The notes: generated by a model not told the origin, from the letters alone. A stretch of 64,000 nt of DNA from Demequina globuliformis (GCF_000975155.1 NZ_BBRG01000002.1:124001-188000), one strand, 5' to 3'; shown: positions 35,305-45,058, counted from the first letter of the stretch. Translations and numbers: made by a program.

Positions 35305-36070
35305 CGTGGTTCCCCTTGCTCCGAGAGGCGAAAGCCTCAATGCGCGCCCGTGCCTGTGCGCTGTCGTAGGCACGGCCAATCGAGGCCGCCTCATCTTTCA
35401 TGTGCGCCGTCAACTCTCGTTCCTGCCCGGCACGCACCAGGCGCTTGGCCTGACCGAGCGCTTCCCATGCGCCGTCGGCCCAAGTGGACGCAAGGGCGTT
35501 GGCCCGCTCAGCCGGCGCATCGGCCACCTCAGCCACGAGCCCCCACTCGAGCGCAGTGGGGGCGTCAAGCGTGCGCGCGGTGAGCAGGACCTCCAAGGCG
35601 CGGCGCTCCCCGATGGCGCGTGCCAGCAGCGTGCTCACGCCAAGATCCGGCGTGAGACCAATGTCCGCGTACTTGCCCGCCACCCGCAGTGTCGGAGAGG
35701 CGACGATGTAGTCCGCCGCAAGCATGATGCCAATACCGCCGCCAGCGACGGCCCCCTGCACCGCCGCGACGACGGGGACAGCAGACTGCACGAGCGCCTG
35801 GATCCCCGCATTGATGGTGTGAGCGCCCTCCGTGACACCCGCGCCGTCCACGCCCGCGGCATTCATCGCGAGCACGTCGCCCCCCGCACAGAACGCAGTG
35901 CCTTTGGCACTCACGAGAATCGCTCGGACGTCGCGGCGACTCGTGGCGTCGAGGCAGGCATCTCGGTAAAGCATGCCGGTGTCAAAGTCGATGGCGTTGA
36001 GGCGCTCTGGCCGTGACAACGTGATGTGGGCAACCCCAGCGCTCACGTGATATTCGAGGGACGACGGCAT
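35297..36070 (-). CDS. Enoyl-CoA hydratase/isomerase family protein
   Basis: A 257-residue crotonase-fold protein. The oxyanion-hole segments GTAFCAGGDV and AAVQGAVAGGGIGIMLAAD are present. AGKYADIGLTPDLG is where catalytic acidic residues sit; the Asp in TPDLG may take the place of one Glu, so hydratase or isomerase activity cannot be decided. AGGAG precedes the ATG. It forms an operon with the following SDR gene. Confidence 0.9.
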   Translation of the reverse strand: MPSSLEYHVSAGVAHITLSRPERLNAIDFDTGMLYRDACLDATSRRDVRAILVSAKGTAFCAGGDVLAMNAAGVDGAGVTEGAHTINAGIQALVQSAVPVVAAVQGAVAGGGIGIMLAADYIVASPTLRVAGKYADIGLTPDLGVSTLLARAIGERRALEVLLTARTLDAPTALEWGLVAEVADAPAERANALASTWADGAWEALGQAKRLVRAGQERELTAHMKDEAASIGRAYDSAQARARIEAFASRSKGNHDG

Positions 36071-36138
36071 GGGTGCTCCTGACGAATCGACGGTGAATCG
36101 TGGCGACAATCCTCCCATGCGCGCACCCTGCGATACGC

Positions 36139-36180
36139 CAAGGCCCGGCGCGCCGTTCGAAAACGGCGGGCCGGGCCTTG
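36139..36180 (-). terminator. Terminator downstream of the DEAD-box helicase gene
   Basis: An 11-bp outer stem (36139-36149 with 36170-36180, CAAGGCCCGGC) has an inner stem CGCCGTT/AACGGCG and a CGAA loop. It ends 26 bp after the helicase stop on the minus strand. Confidence 0.8.
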
Positions 36181-36205
36181 AATACGGGCCGATGCACGGG
36201 CGGGG

Positions 36206-37963
36206 TTAGCGACCGCCCTTGCGATGGCGCGGCTTGCGGTCGTTGCGAGGCCCGCCGCTACGCGGGCCAGCGGGTCCGCGGTCGACCTCCATGTTGATCA
36301 GCACGCCGGAGATACGGGTCCGGGACAGCTTGCGCATGACGTCGGGTGACATGTCCTCTGGCAGCTCCACCAGGGAGAAGTCTGGCTTGATGGTGATGCG
36401 ACCAAAGTCGCCGCGGTCCAAGCCGCCCTCGTTGGCCAGCGCGCCCACGATCTGGCGTGGTTCGACCTTGTGGCGACGTCCAACGGCGATCTTGTACGTG
36501 GTGCGACCACCAGAGGCACGTCCCCTGTGCCCGCCGCGGTCTGGGCGGTCATTGCGGTCAGCACGATCGGGACGGTCCCCGCGCTCGGAGAAGCCAGCAG
36601 CCGCGACACGCTCATTGGGGTCGAGCAGCAGGGGAGTGTCGCCCTGCGCCACGATCGCGAGCGCCGCCGCGACGTCTACCTCAGGCACGTTGTGGTGCGT
36701 GACGTAGTGATTGATGATGTCGCGGAAGCGATCGACGCGCTCGCGCTGTTCAAGTGCGGCCGTGATCGAGTCGTCAAAGCGCGACAGGCGCGTGGCGTTC
36801 ACGTCGTCAGCACTGGGAAGTGCCATGGGCGTGAGGGGCTGCTTGGTGGCCTTCTCGATCGACTTCAGGCGTCCGCGCTCGCGCGGAGTCACAAAACTGA
36901 TGGCGTCTCCGGTGCGCCCTGCGCGCCCGGTGCGGCCCACGCGGTGAACGTACGACTCATTGTCGATCGGCAAGTCGTAGTTGATCACGTGGCTAATGCG
37001 TTCCACGTCGAGCCCGCGTGCGGCGACGTCCGTCGCGACCACGATGTCGAGCTTGCCGTCGCGCAACTGGGCGATGATGCGTTCACGCTGTGGCTGGGCA
37101 ACGTCACCGCTGATCGCGGCGGCGGCGTAGCCACGCGCACGGAGCTTTTCCGCCACGGTCTCAGTCTCGTTTTTGGTGCGCGTGAAGACGATCATCGCCT
37201 CGAACGCCTCGACTTCGAGGATGCGCGTCAGGGCGTCGAGCTTTTGCTGATACGACGAGACGAGGTAGCGCTGAGTAATGGTGGCCGAGGTCGCCGTGGA
37301 CCGCTTCACCGTGACTTCGTGCGGGTTATTGAGGTACTTCTGCGACAGCCGCCTAATCTGCGGGGGCATCGTCGCGGAGAACAAAGCGACCTGCTTCTCT
37401 TCAGGCGTCGAGGCCAAGATGGTCTCAACATCCTCCGCGAAGCCCATCTTGAGCATCTCGTCGGCCTCATCAAGCACCAAGTAGTCAAGCTCGGACAGGT
37501 CGAGAGTGCCCTTGTCGAGGTGGTCCATGATGCGGCCGGGGGTACCGACCACAATGTCGACGCCGCGGCGCAATGCTGACAGCTGCACGCCGTAACCCTG
37601 ACCGCCGTAGACGGGAAGAATGTGGACACCGGTGCGGTGGCCGGCATACTGCTCAAAGGCCTCGCAGACCTGCAATGCGAGTTCGCGCGTGGGGGCCAGC
37701 ACCAGAGCGCGCGGCTTCTTGCGGCCGGGGGTCAGGCGGTCCAGAATCGGCAACGCAAACGCGGCAGTCTTTCCGGTACCGGTCTGTGCCATGCCAATGA
37801 CATCGTGGCCCTCAAGCAGCAGAGGGATGGTCTGGGCCTGAATAGCCGACGGTGTCTCGTACCCCATGGCACGCACCGCCTTCAGGATGGTGTCGGAAAG
37901 ACCGAGATCAGCGAATGTTGGCATGTCCTCGGGGGCGGCGTCGTGGCTTTGGGGTGTACTCAC
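36206..37963 (-). CDS. DEAD-box RNA helicase (DeaD/CsdA-like)
   Basis: A 585-residue ATP-dependent RNA helicase. The core motifs are all present: Q motif with PSAIQAQTIP, Walker A AQTGTGKT (59-66), PTRELA, TPGR, DEAD (165-168), SAT, and HRVGRTGRAGR. After the helicase core is an acidic/Arg-Gly region, then a DbpA-type RNA-binding domain (TYKIAVGRRHKVEPRQIVGA) and a basic RGG-like tail. It is expected to act in ribosome assembly and cold adaptation. Monocistronic, with its own terminator. Confidence 0.95.
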   Translation of the reverse strand: MSTPQSHDAAPEDMPTFADLGLSDTILKAVRAMGYETPSAIQAQTIPLLLEGHDVIGMAQTGTGKTAAFALPILDRLTPGRKKPRALVLAPTRELALQVCEAFEQYAGHRTGVHILPVYGGQGYGVQLSALRRGVDIVVGTPGRIMDHLDKGTLDLSELDYLVLDEADEMLKMGFAEDVETILASTPEEKQVALFSATMPPQIRRLSQKYLNNPHEVTVKRSTATSATITQRYLVSSYQQKLDALTRILEVEAFEAMIVFTRTKNETETVAEKLRARGYAAAAISGDVAQPQRERIIAQLRDGKLDIVVATDVAARGLDVERISHVINYDLPIDNESYVHRVGRTGRAGRTGDAISFVTPRERGRLKSIEKATKQPLTPMALPSADDVNATRLSRFDDSITAALEQRERVDRFRDIINHYVTHHNVPEVDVAAALAIVAQGDTPLLLDPNERVAAAGFSERGDRPDRADRNDRPDRGGHRGRASGGRTTYKIAVGRRHKVEPRQIVGALANEGGLDRGDFGRITIKPDFSLVELPEDMSPDVMRKLSRTRISGVLINMEVDRGPAGPRSGGPRNDRKPRHRKGGR

Positions 37964-38055
37964 ACTTCTTATGGTCCCATCCTGCGCGGCATACGGCTTG
38001 CCGCCGCGCGCATTGTGTGGTGGTCTTCGTGCGGGTAGCCGCGGCGAAGTCGGTT

Positions 38056-39738
38056 TTATTCAGCGTCCTCGTCGCCCTCTTCGCGTTCCTTTTCGGCTTC
38101 AGCAAAGACGTTGACCGCGGGTTCAATGACTGCCGGTGCGTCGGGCGCATCGGGCAGCCCGACGGAGGTCGCCACATATTCCAGGTGCCACCACTCCGGC
38201 TTGGAGCCGCCGGAGCGCGCCCACGCGGGGTGGACCCATCCGTAGTCGGCGCCGTTGGCCGCCATCCAGCGCGCCGCGTCGTAGTCAAAGTCGACCGCCA
38301 TGCCCCAGCCGTGGTTGGAGGTGCCAGGAACGGCCGCGGTGCCCGGCTTGGCCGCGCGTGTCGCGACCTGCGAGGCGTACGTGCGGTACGAATCCGTCAT
38401 CTCCAGGTGGCGGCCCGTTTGGGCGTAGTAGTCGGCGTCTGCACGTTCAAGCGAGGCCGCGGCGTCGCACTGCAGCAAGTGGCCGGGGGCGAAGTCGATG
38501 TCACACAGGCTGTCTGAGGACACGCGGCCATTGCTCCCTGAGACGCCCTCAGGCGCTCCGCTCCAGCCGTTCTGATGGGCGTTGACAGCCGCTCGGTTGC
38601 TTTCGGCCCAGCCGCTCAAGGCCTTGGCCTTCGCGTCCTCGTACTCCTCCTGTGCCTGTTCATTCGCTTCATCGCGCCGCTCGTTCTCGGTGTCAACCCA
38701 CGCGGTGTGGGACTCGCGCACGTCCGCGACAGCGTCATCAAACCTGGCAGTCGCGTCGGATACCTGTGACACGTGGTCTGCGACGGAGTCCGCGTCATCC
38801 GCATCGAACTCGACCGCCAGGGCATCTTGCAAAGCGCCGTACGCCTCCATCGCAACGACCAACGTGGTGGGGTTCTCAAGCGTTCCTTGGAGCGCAGGAA
38901 GCATCGACGTGACGGCCTCGTCACGCACCTTGGCTTGCGTGGCATTCTCTTCCACCGTGGCCAAGTTGCGCGCGTGCTGCGCCGCAAGGGTGACGGCTTC
39001 GAGTTCTTGCGCAGTGGCGTCAACCTCGGCGAGCGCGGCGTCAAGCTCAGCGGCCGCCGCCTCCAGGTCCGCCTTCGCCGCCCGGGCCTCATCCGGGTCG
39101 TTTACGTCCCCTTCGATCGCGCGGACGACGTGATCGGCTGACTCACCGGCGGCGTCGCCATCGGCGTCCCCGCTGGCGACCACGGAGGTGTCGTCAGCAA
39201 CCGGGGCATCAGCGACTGTGGCGGCGGGATCGGCATCGGGCACGGGGGACGCCGCGCTGTCGTCATCCGTGGGTGTCACTGTGGGCGCGGACGCGACCGC
39301 ATCATTTGCGCGGACCAGCGCGCTCTGAGGGTTGTCAATGTCAGGTGCCGTGGAAGTCTGCGCGTTTGTGACGGTCACGGCCTCTGCCACGGTGAGCACC
39401 GGGCTGGTCGAGACCTCGTTGGCCTCAGTCGCGGGAGCCGCGTCCGCGGCGAGCGTTGCCCTCGAGGTGGCCTTGTTCAACTCCTGAGCGGCCTCAGCGA
39501 CGGGGGCTTCATCGGTGATGTCTGCCGCCAGGGTTGCGACAGCATCGGCGTTCGCCAGGCTCGCGTCCAGTGCGGCGCGACGCTCGGCAAGTTCTGCAGC
39601 GGCGACGCGAGCTTGCGACACGGCCACGTAGGTGTCGACGGTGAAGGCACCTTGTGCGCCGAGCACGCCGGCGGTGAAGCCTCCGAGGGCAAACAAGGTG
39701 ATGAAGGTGGGCTTGATAGGGCGATTGAAGAGCGTCAT
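38056..39738 (-). CDS. VanY-type D-alanyl-D-alanine carboxypeptidase with long coiled-coil N-terminus
   Basis: The 560-residue envelope protein has a hydrophobic membrane-spanning helix at the N-terminus, an Ala/Asp/Val-rich region (about residues 65-195) and an acidic coiled coil (about 200-400). The last 150 residues are a peptidase M15B domain with SNHGWGMAVDF near 473 and EWWHLEY near 514, which supply the zinc His/Asp/His and catalytic Glu. It would trim peptidoglycan side chains. The start MTLFNRP (39738) places the membrane helix near the end; an upstream ATG at 39840 is possible. An acidic tail ends the protein. Confidence 0.88.
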   Translation of the reverse strand: MTLFNRPIKPTFITLFALGGFTAGVLGAQGAFTVDTYVAVSQARVAAAELAERRAALDASLANADAVATLAADITDEAPVAEAAQELNKATSRATLAADAAPATEANEVSTSPVLTVAEAVTVTNAQTSTAPDIDNPQSALVRANDAVASAPTVTPTDDDSAASPVPDADPAATVADAPVADDTSVVASGDADGDAAGESADHVVRAIEGDVNDPDEARAAKADLEAAAAELDAALAEVDATAQELEAVTLAAQHARNLATVEENATQAKVRDEAVTSMLPALQGTLENPTTLVVAMEAYGALQDALAVEFDADDADSVADHVSQVSDATARFDDAVADVRESHTAWVDTENERRDEANEQAQEEYEDAKAKALSGWAESNRAAVNAHQNGWSGAPEGVSGSNGRVSSDSLCDIDFAPGHLLQCDAAASLERADADYYAQTGRHLEMTDSYRTYASQVATRAAKPGTAAVPGTSNHGWGMAVDFDYDAARWMAANGADYGWVHPAWARSGGSKPEWWHLEYVATSVGLPDAPDAPAVIEPAVNVFAEAEKEREEGDEDAE

Positions 39739-39860
39739 GAAGAAGTGGGGGTGGGGAGCGATGGGGCGCACCACGCCGCGAAAGTCATAGCGTGGTCGCG
39801 AAGGCGAATCACGCCAAACGAGTTCGGGCATCCCTGCCACAAGTGCCCCATGATCTTACA

Positions 39861-39881
39861 TCACAATTTTGTAACAAATGT
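39861..39881. promoter_or_regulatory. AT-rich palindrome upstream of the carboxypeptidase gene
   Basis: TTTGT-A-ACAAA (39868-39878) is a perfect 5-1-5 inverted repeat in an AT-rich patch within GC-rich DNA. Envelope hydrolase genes of actinobacteria are often controlled through GTAACA-type boxes of MtrA. This is a candidate only. The rest of 39739-40066 holds the start signals of the two divergent genes and nothing else I can see. Confidence 0.35.
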
Positions 39882-40066
39882 CAGGGCCTTCGTCCTGCGT
39901 CGCCCGAGGTGCCATCGCGGCCTTGGGGTAGTGGCGCCCATTTCCGTACCGACGGAATCGAGACCGAATGAAACTCCCGGTAAACCGCCGCGCGCCCCCG
40001 ACATGCCGGTGGTAGCGTCCGAGAGGAAGGCGCAGTGCCGCGCCACCCAACCCACGTGGAGGTGTC

Positions 40067-41752
40067 ATGACAACCCAGGACGCTGTCAGGGGCAACGTAA
40101 AGCGGAAGGGGACAACAGCGGCGCTCGTTGCGCTGACTGCCGCGTCATGCCTGCAAGTCGTCGATCCGACGGCCAACAGCATCGCCGTTGTCGATGCCGC
40201 GGTTGACCTTGGTATGGACGGCGCTCAACGTGCTTTCGCGGCGTCCGTGGGGACCCTTGCACTCGCCGCATTCATTCTCACCACGGGATCGCTCGGAGAC
40301 CGCCTGGGCCGCCGCAAGGTCATGCTCGCCGGCCTCGTCGTCGCAGCCATCGGTGGCGTCATCACGGCGATCGCGCCCGTCACCGAGATTTTCATTCTGG
40401 GACGAGCCATCACGGGGATTGGTATCGCGGCCGCCTTCGGACTCAGTTTTGCGCTCATCAGGGCCGTGAGCCCAGACAACATTCCTAAGGCCGTGTCATT
40501 CTGGCTCGCTGGCCAGACCGCTGCGGCGATCGTGCTGGGTGTGGCGGTCGGCGCCCTCGCTGGCATCAACTGGCGCGTTGGCTACATGCTGATGCCGATT
40601 GTCGCCGTGATCGCATTCGTGATGTGTATGCGTGGTTTGCCCGAGGCGAAGGCCGACCACACCGGGCCCTTCGACTTTGTGGGCTTGAGCGCGATCGCCG
40701 TCGCCATGATCGGCATCATCTACGGACTGTCAAACGGGTCGTCCTACGGCTGGGGTTCGACGCAGGTACTGGTCCCGCTCATCGTGGGTCTAATCGCCAT
40801 GGCAGTGTTCATTTGGTGGGAAGCCCGCACCCAGTACCCCGCGTTCCCCGTCAAGCTGTTCAAGGACCCCGAACTGTCAGGCGCCGTCGCCACCGGCTTC
40901 TCTTTCAACATGTGGCAAGCGGTCATCACCATCATGCTGTCGATGCTGTGGCAGTACGTCTTCCTGTGGGGCTCGCTCACCGTCTCGCTGGCGCTCATGC
41001 CGTCCTCGATCGCCATGGTGATTGGTGCGATGGTCGCTGGCCGGATGCTGGCACGGGGCGTTCCCACCAAGGTGAACTTCGCCATTGGTCACGTGCTGCT
41101 CATTGGCACCTTGCTGGGATTCGGGTTCGCGACTGACACCACGCCGTACATCGTCTTCCTTGTGCTGATGGTTGCCGGAGGCTTTGCCCGCATGCTCAAC
41201 GAGACCACGATGGGCCAGTACTTCGTCGCGAAGCCGCCTGCGGAACTGACGGGAGCGATGTCGTCATCGAAGACCGCTATCGGGCAGTTGAGCTTCGCGC
41301 TCGGAACGGCCCTGTCGAACACCTTTGTTTTCTCGATCTATGGACGCGGAATCGCGGAAGCGTTTCAGGAGGCAGACATTCAGCCGGAGCAGCAGGGCAC
41401 GTACACCGGCATCATCACCACCTACATCTCAGGTGGCGATATGTCTCAGTACGACTCTGCAACGGCAGAGGCGGTGGTGAACGAAGCGACCGATTCCTTC
41501 GTGGACGCCTTCGACCAGACCATGTTTATCTTCGCGGGCATCTTGACCTTCTTTGCGCTCGTCGCAGCGTTCTTCATCATGAAGGCGGAACGGATGCGAC
41601 GGCTCGGGACGCTCGTCGACGGCCCGCTCACTGCCGACGGAAAGCCGGCAGCCCTCGTTGCCGGAACGGGAAGTGGTCCCAACCCATCTGACATCGACCA
41701 CAACGATGGGGCACCGGGGCCCGGCTCCCCATCGCCGCACCAAGAACACTGA
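40067..41752 (+). CDS. MFS transporter, DHA2 (EmrB/QacA-like, 14 helices)
   Basis: The 561-residue product has about 14 transmembrane helices. Motif A appears as GSLGDRLGRRKVMLAG after helix 2, and the helix 5 region contains the usual antiporter Gly pattern (ILGVAVGALAGINW). A large non-membrane loop rich in acidic and Gln residues precedes the final helix (about 430-495). A GGAGG ribosome site precedes the ATG. An amidohydrolase gene follows after 27 bp, so the pair may export and hydrolyse one compound class. The substrate is unknown. Confidence 0.9.
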   Translation: MTTQDAVRGNVKRKGTTAALVALTAASCLQVVDPTANSIAVVDAAVDLGMDGAQRAFAASVGTLALAAFILTTGSLGDRLGRRKVMLAGLVVAAIGGVITAIAPVTEIFILGRAITGIGIAAAFGLSFALIRAVSPDNIPKAVSFWLAGQTAAAIVLGVAVGALAGINWRVGYMLMPIVAVIAFVMCMRGLPEAKADHTGPFDFVGLSAIAVAMIGIIYGLSNGSSYGWGSTQVLVPLIVGLIAMAVFIWWEARTQYPAFPVKLFKDPELSGAVATGFSFNMWQAVITIMLSMLWQYVFLWGSLTVSLALMPSSIAMVIGAMVAGRMLARGVPTKVNFAIGHVLLIGTLLGFGFATDTTPYIVFLVLMVAGGFARMLNETTMGQYFVAKPPAELTGAMSSSKTAIGQLSFALGTALSNTFVFSIYGRGIAEAFQEADIQPEQQGTYTGIITTYISGGDMSQYDSATAEAVVNEATDSFVDAFDQTMFIFAGILTFFALVAAFFIMKAERMRRLGTLVDGPLTADGKPAALVAGTGSGPNPSDIDHNDGAPGPGSPSPHQEH

Positions 41753-41779
41753 CGCTCGTACATAAGAAAGAGGCTTGAG

Positions 41780-43393
41780 ATGTCTGCACCAGATTTGATC
41801 CTCGTTGGTGGCACCGTGTTGACGGTCGACGCCGCGGATTCGGTCGCCGAGGCCGTGGCCGTCACGGACGGCACGATCACGGCGGTCGGCTCCGACGCCG
41901 ACATCCGCGATCTTGCGGGCGACGCCACCGAGGTTGTTGAGCTTGACGGGCGCACGGTCGTGCCCGGCTTCATCGACCCCCACAGTCACGTGTCAATGGG
42001 TGCGCCGTACATCAAGCACGCGGCCCTTCACACCCCGCCGGTGGGCGGGATTCGCACCGTTGACGAGCTCATCGCGGCGCTCCATGCGAACCTCAAGAAG
42101 AACAACACGCCCCCGGGGGAGATCTTGCTTGGCTGGGGCTACTACCCGGATGAGATGGACGACGACGGTGAAGTCACAGCCGACCTGCTCGACCGCGAGT
42201 TTCCCGATCATCCCGTCTACATCGTGCACGTGTCGGGGCATGGCGGTGTGGTCAACACGCGGGTGCTCGAGTCGCACGGGTACGTCGACGGCATCGACAA
42301 TCCCGAGGGCGGGACTATTGTCCGGTACCCCGGAACTGACAAGCCCAACGGCGTGCTGTGGGAGAACGCATGGATTCCCTTCGTGCTTGGCTTGCTGGAG
42401 GCCACAGATGACGCCCTATTGGCGATGCTGCGCGAGTACGCGCGGTGGGGGACGACCATGGTGCAGGACGGGGCTGCGTCCATCGAACAGGTGAAGAACA
42501 TCCGCGCGCTCGACGAAAGCACCGGCCTGCCGGTCGACGTCCGCTCGCTGGTGCTTTTCAATGAGCTAGAAGAAGCACTGAAGCAGGGGTTGTTCGACGA
42601 GCCGAACACCCGCGGGCACGCGGTGCAGGGCGTCAAGCTGATTCTGGATGGATCTCCTCAGGGGCGCACGGCGTTCGTGACGGAGGAATACCTGACAGGA
42701 GGCCCCGGGGGAGAAACGCACTGGCACGGTCTGTCCGTCATCAACCAGGACGACGCGAACGCGCTGGTCACACTCGCGTACCAGAACGGCATTCAGGTGT
42801 TCGCGCACTGCAACGGCGACGCCGCCGTGGACGAGCTACTCACGGCGCACAGGGCCGCGAAAGACGCCGGTGCCACGCCTCCCGGGCGTACGGTCCCGAT
42901 TCACTCGCAGGTGATGCGCCTGGAGCAACTCGATGACTACGTCGCCGAGGGGTTTGAACCATCGATGTTCACCATCCACACGTACATCTTTGGTGACACG
43001 CACATTCGCAACTTTGGCGAAGAGCGTGCCTTCGGGATCTCGCCCATGCGCTCGGCGATGGAGAAAGGGCTCAAGCCCACTAACCACTCGGACTATCCCA
43101 TCACCCCCATCAACCCCCTTCAGCTGCTGTGGACGTCGGTCTCACGGACGTCGACGGGTGGGGTCGTCATCGGCGAAGGGGAGCGGGTGACGCCAGCGCA
43201 GGGGCTGAGGGCGCTTACCATCAACGCCGCGTACGAGTATCGCTGCGAGGCGGACTTTGGGTCCATCGAAGTCGGGAAGGTCGCGGACCTCGTCATTCTC
43301 AGCGCCAACCCGGTCGCGGTCGACGTGGATGAGATCAAGGACATTGCCGTGGAGCGCACCTTCAAGCGAGGGGTGACGGTCTACGCCGCCTGA
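41780..43393 (+). CDS. Amidohydrolase (YtcJ-like metal-dependent hydrolase)
   Basis: A 537-residue amidohydrolase-superfamily protein. The metal site begins with PGFIDPHSHV (HxH), later HGG, FAHCNGDAA, and a final Asp in NHSDYP. The C-terminal strand contains GKVADLVILSANP. The family includes N-substituted formamide and imide hydrolases, but the substrate cannot be deduced. It lies 27 bp after the MFS gene with AAAGAGG upstream. A second, diverged amidohydrolase is at 45608-47047. Confidence 0.88.
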   Translation: MSAPDLILVGGTVLTVDAADSVAEAVAVTDGTITAVGSDADIRDLAGDATEVVELDGRTVVPGFIDPHSHVSMGAPYIKHAALHTPPVGGIRTVDELIAALHANLKKNNTPPGEILLGWGYYPDEMDDDGEVTADLLDREFPDHPVYIVHVSGHGGVVNTRVLESHGYVDGIDNPEGGTIVRYPGTDKPNGVLWENAWIPFVLGLLEATDDALLAMLREYARWGTTMVQDGAASIEQVKNIRALDESTGLPVDVRSLVLFNELEEALKQGLFDEPNTRGHAVQGVKLILDGSPQGRTAFVTEEYLTGGPGGETHWHGLSVINQDDANALVTLAYQNGIQVFAHCNGDAAVDELLTAHRAAKDAGATPPGRTVPIHSQVMRLEQLDDYVAEGFEPSMFTIHTYIFGDTHIRNFGEERAFGISPMRSAMEKGLKPTNHSDYPITPINPLQLLWTSVSRTSTGGVVIGEGERVTPAQGLRALTINAAYEYRCEADFGSIEVGKVADLVILSANPVAVDVDEIKDIAVERTFKRGVTVYAA

Positions 43394-43404
43394 CGGACGC
43401 GGCC

Positions 43405-43447
43405 GGCGCTGGGTGTGGCAGGCTCGTCTGTGATCACATCCAGCGCC
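43405..43447 (+). terminator. Hairpin after the amidohydrolase gene
   Basis: A 13-bp stem with one G-U pair (43405-43417, GGCGCTGGGTGTG, with 43435-43447) and a 17-nt loop, 11 bp after the stop codon. There is no U-tract, so it could be a terminator or an RNA-stabilising element. Confidence 0.6.
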
Positions 43448-43493
43448 CGGCAGCGCAGCGCGCACCGGCGGCGACCACGGAGGGCCCGCATCT

Positions 43494-44417
43494 ATGCACA
43501 CGGGACACAGTCCGCTGGCGGCATCGGGACCGCCGCCGCGCGGGCCGCGCAATGCCGGTGACGCATGGGTGACTGCCTCCGATGGCACCCGCTACTGGGG
43601 CCGTTTTGGGGCCGCGGGAATCCTCGCCTTTGATACCGAGCGGGGATTCTTGATGCAACATCGCGCCGCCTGGAGCCATCACGGCGGCACCTGGGGCATT
43701 CCGGGCGGCGCGCTCCACCAGGGTGAGTCTGCCTTGGTGGGTGCGCTGCGCGAGGCGTACGAGGAGGCAGGGGTGGTTGCCGACGACGTGGCTCCCCGCC
43801 TGACCTGGGTGGTGGACCGTGAGGTGTGGCGGTACACGACGATTGTGGTCGATGTCCTCAGGCCGTTTGAGCCGCACGCTGGCGACGCGGAGAGCATTGA
43901 ACTCGCATGGGTGCCTCCCGTCGAGGTTGACGAGGCACTCGCGGGCGCGGGGGCGCGGGAGCTGCACCCCGCTGTCGCTGCTTCGCTGCCCGCGATCATG
44001 GAAGCAATGCGCCAGCGCCCTCACCTGGTCGTTGACGTGGCGAATGTGGTGGGATCGGTTCCGGACGGATGGTGGAAGGACCGGCGGGGCGCGACCGAGC
44101 GTGCGATTGCCGGCGTCGACAGCTTGGTGGCGCGAGGCGTTCCGGCGTCAGCGTTGGGCCTCGCGGGCCACACGTGGCATCCGCGGGTCACCATGGTGTG
44201 CGAGGGCGCTGCTCGGGGCTGTGTGGGCACGGACCGCGTAGCAGTCGTGGATGCCCCAGGACAGGGGGACGATGCCGTGGTGGAAGCCGCGCGCCGCGCG
44301 CGCGACGGAGGCGGCGACGTGACGGTGGTCACCTCTGACCGTGGCCTGGCGAGTCGTGTGTCCGAGGCGGGCGCGGCCGTCAAGCCCACGTCGTGGCTGC
44401 GCGCGATGCTTCAGTAG
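43494..44417 (+). CDS. NUDIX hydrolase fused to a NYN/PIN-like nuclease domain
   Basis: A 307-residue fusion. The N-terminal half has the Nudix box (residues about 72-94: GGALHQGES, then REAYEEAGV), which hydrolyses nucleoside-diphosphate derivatives. Residues 180-307 form a separate domain beginning LVVDVANVVGSVP and ending VTVVTSDRGLASRV, the Asp-lined pattern of NYN (YacP/PIN-like) ribonucleases. The fusion suggests linked nucleotide and RNA processing, for example cap or modified-end removal followed by cleavage (inference). GGAGGG precedes the ATG. Confidence 0.87.
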   Translation: MHTGHSPLAASGPPPRGPRNAGDAWVTASDGTRYWGRFGAAGILAFDTERGFLMQHRAAWSHHGGTWGIPGGALHQGESALVGALREAYEEAGVVADDVAPRLTWVVDREVWRYTTIVVDVLRPFEPHAGDAESIELAWVPPVEVDEALAGAGARELHPAVAASLPAIMEAMRQRPHLVVDVANVVGSVPDGWWKDRRGATERAIAGVDSLVARGVPASALGLAGHTWHPRVTMVCEGAARGCVGTDRVAVVDAPGQGDDAVVEAARRARDGGGDVTVVTSDRGLASRVSEAGAAVKPTSWLRAMLQ

Positions 44418-45058
44418 GCGGGCCCAGCAGGGCGGTCGCTCAGGGTGTTGCGCAAGAACGCACCGAGGTCGAGCAGCTCCTGTTCGTTGACGCCGTGGCC
44501 AAGCCCGGGGTACACGCGCGCCGTCAGCGTGCAGTGCTGGCTCAGCCAAGCATCGGTCCGAGCCACGGCTTCCGGCCAAATGACGGCGTCCGCGTCACCG
44601 CGCCCCCACCACACAGCGGGCGCGCGCTTCTTCAACGAAGGATCAACCGCGGCGCCCTCGACCGTAACGAACCCAGCCAGCACAGCCGTCGCCGTCACCT
44701 GGGACGGCCTGGTGCGCAGCAGCTGGGTCGCCATCACACCGCCCTGAGAGAACCCGATCGGAATGACGGGCCGTACGCCCACGTGCTCATCCAAGTAGCC
44801 CCACAACGCGGTCGTGGCATCGTCCACGCGTGCCTGGCGCGGCTCCTCGGGCAGCGCCAGAGGGAACCATGCAGCCGCTCCACCAGGCATGGAAAGGGGC
44901 GCCCGCACGGAGATCCAAGGAAGATCTCGAGGGAGCCACGCGGCAATTCCAGGGAGATCGTGTTCGTGGGACCCGTAACCATGAAGCAAGACCATCACTG
45001 GTTGCTCCACCGGTGCGTCGGCGAATCGAGGCGAGGTGACTGACGCGGAAATCTCCAT
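44411..45058 (-). CDS. Phospholipase/carboxylesterase (alpha/beta hydrolase)
   Basis: A 215-residue single-domain hydrolase. The oxyanion segment is MVLLHGYGSHEHD near residue 22, the nucleophile is in GFSQGGVMA near 103, and the His in GLGHGVN near the end. The Asp between them lies in GRGDAD. It belongs to the YpfH/carboxylesterase 2 group acting on small esters. Its stop overlaps the end of the converging NUDIX-NYN gene by 7 bp. The start at 45058 is chosen because earlier in-frame codons run into the OsmC gene on the other strand. Confidence 0.9.
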   Translation of the reverse strand: MEISASVTSPRFADAPVEQPVMVLLHGYGSHEHDLPGIAAWLPRDLPWISVRAPLSMPGGAAAWFPLALPEEPRQARVDDATTALWGYLDEHVGVRPVIPIGFSQGGVMATQLLRTRPSQVTATAVLAGFVTVEGAAVDPSLKKRAPAVWWGRGDADAVIWPEAVARTDAWLSQHCTLTARVYPGLGHGVNEQELLDLGAFLRNTLSDRPAGPAY

